Position numbers and translations under genes: made by a program
Assembly: GCA_018857735.1 (NCBI GenBank)
Contig: JABMCL010000732.1
Coordinates: 1,122,001 to 1,186,000 of the forward strand
Length of the DNA stretch: 64,000 nt
Origin: Alviniconcha marisindica
Taxonomy: Eukaryota; Mollusca; Gastropoda; Provannidae
Reading direction: 5' to 3'
Part shown: positions 12,601-25,100 of the stretch, piece by piece
Numbering within the stretch: position 1 is the first letter of the stretch
Layout of the letters: each line of letters begins with the position of its first letter
Notes under the pieces: model-generated
The model's database searches: none
The model's input: only the letters and a program-made list of their open reading frames with translations
What the model was told of the DNA's origin: nothing

Positions 12601-15600
12601 AAATATCCATTAGAATCTGTGATAACAACCTCTAAACCCACCTCTCCAGCAAGTCTACAAAACTGCATTATTATTTGAAACAAATCTGTGACAGAATCAA
12701 AGCACTTGGCACCCAAACAGCAGCTGCTTTTTGACAAAGTGAAGACGACCCCAACATCTGAAAACGTGGTTCAAACAGAACATTGCTTACTCCAAGTCCA
12801 TGTTGTGAGTTGCAAAGACCTAGCCAGTTTCAACAACTGAATGGGACAGAAGAATGCATTAAGTTGCAAAGACCCAGCCAGTTTCAACAACTGAATGGGA
12901 CAGAAGAATGCGTTAAGTGGCAAAGACCTAGCCTATTTCAACAACTGAATGGGACAGAAAAATGCGTTAAGTGGCAAAGACCTAGCCAGTTTCAACAACT
13001 GAATGGGACAGAAGAATGCATTAAGTTGCAAAGACCCAGCCAGTTTCAACAACTGAATGGGACAGAAGAATGTGTTAAGTGGCAAAGACCTAGCCTATTT
13101 CAACAACTGAATGGGACAGAAGAATGTGTTAAGTGGCAAAGACCTAGCCTATTTCAACAACTGAATGGGACAGAAGAATGTGTTAAGTGGCAAAGACCGA
13201 GCCTATTTCAACAACTGAATGGGACAGAAGAATGTGTTAAGTGGCAAAGACCTAACCTGTTTCAACAACTGAATGGGACAGCAGAATGTTTTAAGTGGCA
13301 AACACCTAGCCTGTATGTAATGGGACAGAACTGTGTGGTTAATAGCTAAGACCTAGCCAGTAATGGGACAGAATCATGTGGCTAACTGCAAAGACAAAGC
13401 CTTTATGAAATGGGGCAGAAACGTGTGGTTACTACCAATAATGGCACATCATCTTGAAGTGAGTTGCAAAGGCACAGCTAGAAACAGGAGGGAATCTTGA
13501 AGGGAGTTACAAAGATGCAGCCAGTAATGGGAGCAGGACACAACCACGTGGCAAGCTGCACATACCTAAGCTAGTAATGGACCAGGCGCGCAAAGGAAGT
13601 TGCAAAGATCTAGCAAGTAATGAAAAAGATTTCTACAGTGTATTGAAAAGATGGTATGCTACAATGGAACAGACCCAGCTAGTTATCTGTAACAGATTCA
13701 CATGGCAAGCTACAAAGACCTGGCTATAGTAACAAAACAGACCTAGCTAGTAATGAAACAGATTCACATGGCAAGCTACAAAGACCTAGCTGGTAATGGA
13801 ACAGACCCAGCTAGTAATGAAACAGATTCATGTGGTATGTTACAAAGCTAGCTAGTAACAGAACACATGGTAAGTTTCAAAGACCTAGCTAGTAATGGAA
13901 CAGACCTAGCTAGTAATGAAACAGATTCATAAGAGAAGTTATAAAGATCTATCTGGTATTGGAGCAGACCCAGCTAGTAATGGAACAGATTCATGGGGTA
14001 TGCTACAAAGCTAGCTAGTAACGGAACAGACCTAGCTAGTAACGAAACAGACCTTGCTAGTGATGAAACAGATTCATACGGCAAGTTCCAAAGACCTAGT
14101 CAGTAATGGAACAAACCCAGCTAGTAATGGAACAGATTCATATGGCAAGTTATAAAGAACTAGTTAGTAATGGAACCAACTCAGCTAGCAATAGAACAGA
14201 CTTAGAGACTCAAAACGTTGCAAACAGACCTAGCCCATAAAAAATGGGACAGAATTAAGTGAGTTGCAAAACAGTAAGCCAGAGCGAGAACAGAACTTTG
14301 TGAGTGACAAATGAAGTCCCTGCCTGCAATGGGGCAGACAGTTGTAAAGGCTTCACCAGTTTCACCAGCTTCCATGCTCAGCAAACAGTTTTACGACTAG
14401 GCATAGGACACGATCCAGTGGCCAGTTGCAAACTCAGCAAAGTCTCAGCACGCTACTTGCGCAAAGAGAAAAAGGGACACAATCATGCAGTTGTCAGCAT
14501 CCCTCGGAACAGATGATGAGGGAAGGCCGAGAGGGACCCGCCATTAAAACACAGCACAAGCATCGCACGATCGCCTTAGTACAGAGTTAAAAAGCACTCC
14601 TTTCTTCTCAATAAATATTTCTGAGCGTGGTTGTTCTTCTCTTAATGGCCAACAGCTCATCTGTATCTCCCTTCCCTTAAGACCGTTTCGGAAGGGGAGC
14701 CTGGTTGGGGACGCTGGTGGGGGTAAGCGCATCCGACTACTGAACTGATTCCTGCGTATGAATGAAGTTAGTGGACTGGTAAACACGAGACTGATTCCTG
14801 TGTACGAATGAAGTTAGTGAGCTGGTAAACATGAGACAGGGGAACAAAAAGGGAGGGGGCGGGATGAAGGACAAAGACAGAACCGAGTTTTCTCCTGTAA
14901 GATAGTATTCTGTCAAACACATGTATTCAAAGCACATTTTCAGTACACAAGGGATTTCACAATTCAAATTTTCCTTCCACTGCTCTATCGTATTTCTCAG
15001 ATGTCAACAAATGAAAGCTAAGAGCTCTAACGGTGCAAATGGGCTGACAGTTTGTAATATCCCTATGAAAAAGCTGAGTAATCTTTTGGTACAGCAAAAC
15101 CCGTTATGCCGATAAAATGGAAACTTTCGCTGCTGTTTCCACTGAGAACTGTTACAGGCTTCTCACTGAATGAAAACTGTCATACCGGCAGGAAGGTATT
15201 CAGTACGAAATACCAAGTGGATCAGACTTCCTTCCCCTGCGCTGGAGAAGAGAGACAGGCTTCAGCGAACTGCTGTATCAGTTTGCATTACGGATGCACA
15301 CCTCGCAAACATTACTTTCTGCTACTAACAAACACAAAGTCAGCAGCTGCCATTCAGCACTTCTCAAAGTTGAACAGTACTCAGTAACTGTCATTATTTG
15401 GTACAAGAAGTCTAATAACAGCAACAGTATAAATAAAAATCCCTAATTAACCTAAAGGTGATGTCTCCTGGTTTTAACTTACGTTGGGGGGTGTAAACTC
15501 GAACGACGTTTTTGACGTGCTTCGTTGCAATTTGTCTTGGCTGCGGCTGCGCGGTCGTGGCAGGTCTGGCGTCCAAAACAAACAGCAGAGCATAGCCAGA

Positions 15601-16075
15601 GTCTGCACGTCAAACTGCGCTGCATACTGGTCCAATAAAAAAATGGTTTTCCCCCCGGGGAAAAATGGCAAGCAGGCAACACCACACAATGCTGGTTATC
15701 CAGCCCTGGTGCTGTACCCACAGCATGGCAACACCCACAGCATGGCAACAACACCACACAATGCTGGTTATCCAGCCCTGGTGCTGTACCCACAGCATGG
15801 CAACACCCACAGCATGGCAACAACACCACACAATGCACTCAGCCGGTTATCCAGCCCTGGTGCTGTACCCACAGCATGGCAACACCCACAGCATGGCAAC
15901 ACCCACAGCATGGCAACACCAACAGCATGGCAACACCAACAGCATGGCAACAACACCACACAATGCACTCTGCTGGTTATCCAGCCCTGGTGCTGTACCC
16001 ACAGTACGGCAACAGCCTAGAGTCCAAAACGTCCATCAAGGGAATCGTTTTTGATCCCTTACGTGGTATATGTGA

Positions 16076-16143
<68 letters not shown>

Positions 16144-19100
16144 TGACACTCATACACACACCACATGCCTGCACACACACATGTGCACAAACATACACAC
16201 ACACACACACTCATATACATGTAAACACACACACACATTAACTCACATAGAGAAACACAAGCACCATGTGATCATAATGTCAAGACAGCTCTATTACTTT
16301 TACTCACTTCTAGGTCCATGTTCTCTTTCCAAAACCTCCCTCCCCTCTGTACTGTCTTTCCCACCCCCACAACCAGCCATCTCCTTTTTTCTTCTTTTTT
16401 TCTCTCAAAATATTCACTCTGTTATTTCTCAACTGATTACTGAATACCTTACATGTACCAGAGCAAGGGCACACCCATACAAAGAAAAGACATACACACA
16501 TTGGACCAGGGGGTGTCCCAGCAAAGACATGCATGTATTTGACCAGGGGGTGTCCCAGCAAAGACTTGCACACATTTGACCAGGGGGTGTCCCAGCAAAG
16601 ACATGCATGTATTTGAGCAGGGGGTATCCCAGCAAAGACATGCATGTATTTGACCAGGGAGTGTCCTTATATTATCCCAGCAAAGACATGCAGGGTGTCA
16701 CCAGCAAAGACTTTTTTGAGCAGGGGGTGTCCCAGCAAAGATTTACTGTATTTGACCAGGGGGTGTCCCCAGCAAAGACTTACTGATGTATTTGAGCAGG
16801 GGGTGTCCCCAGCAAAGATTTACATGTATTTGAGCAGGGGTGTCCCCAGCAAAGACTATGTATTTGAGCAGGGGGTGTCCCCAGCAAAGACAATGTATTT
16901 GAGCAGGGGGTGTCCCCAGCAAAGACTTACTGTATTTGAGCAGGGGGTGTCCCCAGCAAAGACTTACATGTATTTGAGCAGAGGGTGTCCCCAGCAAAGA
17001 CTTACATGTATTTGAGCAGAGGGTGTCCCCAGCAAAGACTTACATGTATTTGAGCAGAGGGTGTCCCCAGCAAAGATACATGTATTTGAGCAGGGGGTGT
17101 CCCCAGCAAAGACATGTATTTGAGCAGGGGGTGTCCCCAGCAAAGACATGTATTTGAGCAGGGGGTGTCCCCAGCAAAGACTTACATGTATTTGAGCAGG
17201 GGGTGTCCCCAGCAAAGACTTACATGTATTTGAGCAGAGGGTGTCCCCAGCAAGAGACTTACATGTATTTGAGCAGGGGGTGTCCCCAGCAGAGACTTAC
17301 ATGTATTTGAGCAGGGGGTGTCCCCAGCAAAGACTTACATGTATTTGAGCAGGGGGTGTCCCCAGCAAAGACTTACATGTACTTGAGCAGAGGGTGTCCC
17401 CAGCAAAGACTTACATGTATTTGAGCAGGGGGTGTCCCCAGCAAAGACATGTACTTGAGCAGGGGGTGTCCCCAGCAAAGACTTACATGTACTTGAGCAG
17501 AGGGTGTCCCCAGCAAAGACTTACATGTATTTGAGCAGGGGGTGTCCCCAGCAAAGACATGTATTTGAGCAGGGGGTGTCCCCAGCAAAGACTTACATGT
17601 ACTTGAGCAGAGGGTGTCCCCAGCAAAGACTTACATGTATTTGAGTAGCGGTCGCCCACAGGGAGTCATGGCCCAAGGCATGTCCTGCTGTGGAACAGGG
17701 CTGGGATGAATCTTTTTGGATGACATCGTCGCCACCATCGCCCAGATCTGACAACATCATCATCATCACCACAATCAAGACAGTGATCAGCAGCAACATC
17801 ACAGTCAACCATCACCAATCAGCAAGGTGCTCAGAGTGAAGTGCTAGTTACCAGTATCAGTGTTCAGCGCAACACCATCGCCAACCATCACAATCATCCT
17901 TGACTGGTTTTGCATGACAACAAATGAAATTTTAATTTTATTTCATAACAACAGTCAAATAGCAACCACTTAGATCAATGCATGAATCAATGAAAATGTA
18001 TATATATAGCACATTAAAAAAAACTTCCACACAAAACCTTGCGTGTTCACAGCGCCAAATGCACACAGTGCATACATGTAAGCTCTCGCAAGCTAAAAAC
18101 TACCAAAGGACACTCATACCAAAAAATACAAACTGCCCCTACCTACCCACCCCTTCCCAAAAGTGCAACTATACATAGCAGTTAAATGTAAAAATATATA
18201 CAGCGTTACAAATAATGATAACACAAAAAAAGAAGCAAACACACACGCGCACACACACATACATGTATTTGAGCAGGGAGTGTCGCCAGCAAAGACTTAC
18301 ATGTACTTGCGCATCTGTAGATCATCTGTATTACATTCAAGGCCATGCAGTCCAACTACTGAAGCTCACCTGAACTAAATCTTTTCTGCCTATGGCAGCT
18401 GCTGCACTCTGATTGTGACGGCATGTTCCTTCGATGTCATCCAAGTCCATTCTGCAACACAACACGCTTTGCTTAGTTTGAAGCTACAGTGGTTTCCAGT
18501 AACAGTAAAAGTAACACCAGATATCGTCATGGCAGCTCCAGACTAAAAAGAGTTACGTTACAAAAACAAAGACGAAAGAGAAAGGGGAAAAAAACGGAGG
18601 GGAAAAAAGCATAAAGCTGTTGTGTGGTATGTGCATCGTGGACCATTCCCAGGGAATTGTCTGGAGGTGAGATCACCAAGGCCAAAAGTGAGGCTGACGA
18701 GTGTTGGCTACAGCACAGATGTCAAAGTCTCTCCACTCCATCATAAAGTTTGCACCCTCCAGCTTTGCTTTCTGTAAGTTAGCTCACTAAGAATGGTCTT
18801 GTGAGCCACCATGTGTGTGCGCCACTGTGAGTGTGTGAGCCACCATGTGTGTGAGCCACTGTGAGTGTGTGAGCAACCATGAGTGTATGAGCCACCATGA
18901 GTGTGTGAGCCACCATGAGTGTATGAGCAACCATGAGTGTGTGAGCCATGAGTGTGTGAGCCACTGTGAGTGTATGAGCCACCATGTGTGTGAGCCACTG
19001 TGAGTGTGTGAGCCACCATGCGTGCGTGAGCCACCACAAGTGGGTGAGCCACCATGAGTGTGTGAGCCTCTGTAAGTGTGTGAGCCACCACAAGTGTGTG

Positions 19101-22100
19101 AGCCACCATGAGTGTGTAAGCCACCATGAGTGTGTGAGCCACCATGAGTGTGTGAGCCACTGTGTGTGAGCCACTCTGAGTGTGTGAGCCACCATGAGCA
19201 TGTAAGCCACCACAAGCGTGTGAGCCACCACGAGTGTGTGAGCCACCGTGAGTGTCTGAGCTCCCACGAGTGTGTGAGCCACCATGAGTTTGCTCATTAA
19301 GAATGGGCTGTTACTGAGTAGACTTACGTGTAATGCTGAGCCAGATGCTTGCTGACGCCAATCAGTGGCTCAATGTCGTAGATCTTCACCTTCCCCACAG
19401 ACTGCTGCTTCTTCGTTGGCTTCTCAGACTCTCGGTCCGGCCGTCGATATCGTCTGGATGAAGTGTGGTAGCCATGGCTGTGGCGAGATGACCTCTGCCC
19501 CAACAAACACAAGCCTCACTTTAGATTGCCTGAGAGTTCAGTGCCGAGACAACTTAAAGTGCAATACAAAAACTGACACTATGGCAGTAAGAGGTCATGA
19601 GATTTACACATGCACCACTGAAAACCAACAACTGGGCATATTTCAGACTGGAAAACAAACGAACCGCCACAAAACAAACAAACTGCAAAACATGTCTTGA
19701 AACATCTATGATCATTTTTTATCCTATGTATTTTCATACGCTGAAAAAAGGCTTACAAAATACACCCAAATCATATGAGCAAACAGGTCTGCTGAACTCT
19801 GGCCCTTGGACTGACTGTTCCACGTGGTCAATGCCTGACGATACAATACAGTACCACACGAATGCCTACGCTGACAGCTTTAATGTGGTCACTGCCTGAT
19901 GATACAATACAGTACCACACGAATGCCTACGCTGACAGCTTTAATGTGGTCACTGCCTGATGATACAATACAGTACCACACAAATGCCTACGCTGACAGC
20001 TTTAATGTGGTCACTGCCTGTCGATACACTACAGTACCACACAAATGCTTACACTGACAGCTTTAATGTGGTCACTGCCTGATGATACAATACAGTACCA
20101 CACGAATGCCTATGCTGACAGCTTTAATGTGGTTGCTGCCTGATGATACAATAGCAGTACCACACGAATGCCTACGCTGACAGCTTTAATGTGGTCACTG
20201 CCTGACGATACACTACAGTACCACATGAATGCTTACACTAATGACAAAATACAGTACCACACAAATGCTTACACTGACAGCTTTAATGTGGTGCTGCCTG
20301 ACGATACAATACAGTACCACAGAATGCTTACACTAATGACACAATACAGTACCACACAAATGCTTACACTGAGCAAGGGCCCGCCTGACGATACAATACA
20401 GTACCACACGAATGCTCCTGACAGCTTAAGTGGATCATGATACAATACAGTACCACACAAATGCTTACACTGACAGCTTTAATGTGGTTGCTGCCTGATG
20501 ATACAATACAGTACCACACGAATGCCTACGCTGACAGCTTTAATGTGGTCACTGCCTGATGATACAATACAGTACCACACGAATGCCTATGCTGACAGCT
20601 TTAAAGCGGTCACTGCCTGATGATACAATACAGTACCACACGAATGCTTACACTGACAGCTTTAATGTGGTCGCTGCCTGTTGATACACTACAGTACCAC
20701 ACAAATGCCTATGCTGACAGCTTTAATGTGGTCACTGCCTGATGATACAATACAGTACCACACGAATGCCTACCCTAACAGCTTTAATGTGGTCACTGCC
20801 TGATGATACAATACAGTACCACACGAATGCCTATACTGACAGCTTTAAAGTGGTCACTGCCTGATGATACAATACAGTACCACACAAATGCCTACGCTGA
20901 CAGCTTTAATGTGGTCACTGCCTGACGATACACTACAGTACCACATGAATGCTTACACTAATGACAAAATACAGTACCACACAAATGCTTACACTGACAG
21001 CTGTAATGTGGTCGCTGCCTGACGATACAATACAGTACCACATGAATGCTTACACTAATGACACAATACAGTACCACACAAATGCTTACACTGACAGCTT
21101 TAATGTGGTCGCTGCCTGACGATACAATACAGTACCACACGAATGCTTACACTGACAGCTTTAATGTGGTCACTGCCTGATGATACAATACAGTACCACA
21201 CAAATGCTTACACTGACAGCTTTAATGTGGTCTGCCTGATGATACAATACAGTACCACACGAATGCCTACGCTGACAGCTTTAATGTGGTCACTGCCTGA
21301 CGATACAATACAGTACCACACGAATGCCTACGCTGACAGCTTTAATGCTGGTCACTGCCTGATGATACAATACAGTACCACACGAATGCCTACGCTGACA
21401 GCTTTAATGTGGTCAGCTGCCTGTTGATACACTACAGTACCACACGAATGCCTACGCTGACAGCTTTAATGTGGTCACTGCCTGATGATACAATACAGTA
21501 CCACACGAATGCCTACCCTAACAGCTTTAATGTGGTCACTGCCTGATGATACAATACAGTACCACACGAATGCCTACGCTGACAGCTTTAAAGTGGTCAC
21601 TGCCTGATGATACAATACAGTACCACACGAATGCCTATGCTGACAGCTTTAATGTGGTCACTGCCTGACGATACACTATAGTACCACATGAATGCTTACA
21701 CTAATGACAAAATACAGTACCACACAAATGCTTACACTGACAGCTGTAATGTGGTCGCTGCCTGACGATACAATACAGTACCACATGAATGCTTACACTA
21801 ATGACACAATACAGTACCACACAAATGCTTACACTGACAGCTTTAATGTGGTCGCTGCCTGACGATACAATACAGTACCACACGAATGCTTACACTGACA
21901 GCTTTAATGTGGTCGCTGCCAGCCTACGAGCTACAGACAGGTGAGAAGTGCTTTCTTACCCTTCCCTTTGGCTCAAAGAAGTCAGAAATGGACATTTCAC
22001 TGCTGGGGGTGGGGGGACTGCGAGAGAAAAGAACCAGAGAGAAGGCGGAAGAGGCGCTGGGAGTTTTCCATGAGGTGAAGGCTGCCAGCTCTGATAAGGC

Positions 22101-25100
22101 CCTGGAAAGAAAAGCAGAGCATGTGGCAAACACAAAAATGAACACAAGTGCTCTCCTGTGTCCACCCCGTGACACCTAAATGAGCGTCAGGCATACAGGT
22201 TAGGTCAGTGAACTGACAACCCCACCTCAGTGTGCATCAGATGAACAGGTTAGGTCTGTGTACAGACAACCCCACCTCAGTGTGCGCCAGATAGACAAGT
22301 CAATGCACTGACAACCCCACCTTAATGTGCATCAGGCAGACAAGTCAATGTACTGACAACCCCACCTTAATGTGCGTCAGGCGGACAGGTCAGTGTACTA
22401 ACAACCCCATTTCAATGTGTGTCAGGCAGACATGACAGGTCAGTGTACTAACAATCCCACCTCAATGTGCATCAGGCGGACAGGTCAGGTCAGTGTACTA
22501 ACAACCCCACCTCAATGTGCATCAGGTGGACATTTCAATGTACTAACAACCCCACATCAAAGTGCATCAGGTGGACATTTCAATATACTAACAACCCCAC
22601 CTCAATGTGCGTCAGGCGGACAGGTCACTGTACTAATAACCACACATCTGTGTGTGTCAGGCTGGTATGTCAGGTCACTGTACTAACCCCACCTCAATGT
22701 GCGTCAGGCTGACCCATCAGGTCACCGTACTAACAACCCGACAGATGTGCCTGGAAAGAGGAGGTGCAGAACCATCTCTCAGTGTATGAAGACACCCTGG
22801 TGCAGCTGACAGAGGAAAAGAGAACACATCCTGGCAGACAAACCACGGGGCCTGCCACTCCCCATCGAGCTCTGCAGCCACATCAGATGCTGTTCCAAAC
22901 CCTCCACCAGCGTCACAACTCCACAGTTCCTCCAGGACTGACAGATGCCTACATTAAGAACCCGTGTCATGTTGATGCCCTAAGAACTCTGATCAGACCG
23001 ATGCACCAAGAACTCATATCAGACTGATGAACTAAGAGCACAAATCAGACTGCAGCACCAATAACTGTAACAGAGCGGTGCTCTAAGAGGAACCCATTTT
23101 GCTGAGAGAATGACTGTGTAGCCATTTCACAGCGTCACTGTGCAGTGACCAACTTCCATAGTGTCACTGTGCAGTGACCAACTTTCACAGTGTCACTGTG
23201 CAGTGACCAACTGCATGCTGCACAGTACGCACATTTCAAAGTGTCACTTTGCAGTGACAGACTGCAAGCTGAACAGTACTCACTTAGGTGTGATCTCCGT
23301 ACCCCCAGACACCTTCTTCATCTCTGCTGGCACGCCAAATGCCACCAACAGTCCTGCACAATACCAACACATTTCTTTATTTGCATCAGTAGCTGGCTAT
23401 CACAACAACAACATTGTCTTATGACATCATCAGCATGTGCATCAGTTATGGGGGCGCCAGTGGTTCCTTGTAAAAAGAGGTAATGAACCAATTGTTTGAA
23501 GAAAACAAACGTCACTCTCGACAAATGTGAAAGCAACCAAATCGGGAAAAACACACAAACACAGGAAAAAGGTAAATTTTGAACAAAAAACAAACAAAAA
23601 CTCACACATAATTGCAATTGATAATCAAGTACAAATTTCATATTTTGGAACAGAACCCAGCATAACCTTTTTGTGTGTGTGTTTCTGTGTGGTCAAAACC
23701 AGACTGCTTAAAAAACTGTTGCCGCAAAAAGGAAGTACATGAAAGAAACGACACTGAACCACATTCAAAAGCATACAAACTTGGTACTTACCGTTAGAGC
23801 AGAATCGCGCACCACTGGTCCTAGGAAAAGGAACGCTGGAATCCTGGAAGCTGCCAAGAGAGTACATGGGCAGAAACGGCGTTGCCTGCACAATGGTGGG
23901 TTGGGGACGAGAGAATGACACTTCCGACTCTGGGGACCTTCGATCATCCTGAAACAGGGTTCATGCACTTTTGATGACACAAATTAAGGACTTTAACTTA
24001 GTTTAAGCCTGTTTTTTTGTTTTGTTTTGTTTTGTATTTCAGTTTATTTTTGTTTTTTCACAGACCTAATGAAATTTAAACAACCGTTAATAAATAAATA
24101 AAAGAAGAGAAGAATCAATACACAAGGGAGTTAATTAGTGCTCGAAATACATAACACAAGTAGAACAACAAAGACCTGAGTCGCCTATGGTAACTCGCAC
24201 CTGGCATGCGTGTAAATACAAGGTAACGAGGTACAGGTAGGGATTAACCCTGATGGAGTTTATTTACCTTGTATTTATAGGCATGCCAGGTGAGAGTTAC
24301 TGTAGGAAACTCAGGTCTTTGTTGTTGTACTTGCGTTACATATTTTGAACACTAATTAAATCCCCTGTGTGTTGATTTTGCACAAGCACTCTGGGCCGCA
24401 TTCTGTTTCCGATTTCTGAAAGAAAAGGATTTATTTTTTTATTTTAATGAACAAACATGTTTGTTACTGGACTGGGAAAGGGCGGGGAAGACCAAGACAG
24501 GGAAGGACAGCACGAACGAGTCAGGAAAAGTCATATTTTTCAGTCAAACACTTGGTTCAAGAAACAGGAGACAGAAGCATGAACAAGACAAGACACTCCA
24601 GATCTAATACAGTAAGTACCACAACATTGATTTGTCACAGACCTTCCAGGACTGTGCCTTGTATTCAAGGAATTTCACCACCTTGAAAATGTGTCTTCAA
24701 AACTCCAGAACTCTCAGGGACTGTGCCTTGTTTCACCTGATTTTCAAGGAATTTTAGCACCTTGAAAATGTGTTTTTAGAACTCCAGAACTCTCAAGGAC
24801 TGTGCCTTGTTTCATCTGATTTTCAAGGAATTTTAGCACCTTGAAAACAAGTTTTTAGAACTCCAGAACTCTCAAGGACTGTACAAACCTGGTGAAAGGG
24901 TGCACAAGTGATAATCTAAAGGCATAGTATGCAACAAATTGGTCTAAACAAGTGGATTCTTGCCCAAACTCTTTTTGTTTAAACGAACCAACTGTTTCAG
25001 AACTGGCTGATGTAATGGCAGCCACAAAACAAATCTCTTCATGACTGTAATCACATCATTTTTGTTCACAAATGCCTTTTTCAAAACAAAACAAAAAGGT

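Noticed and set aside
12783..13349. A 188-codon plus-strand open frame
   Set aside because: An in-phase 54-bp minisatellite inside a WDR59 intron, antisense to the gene.
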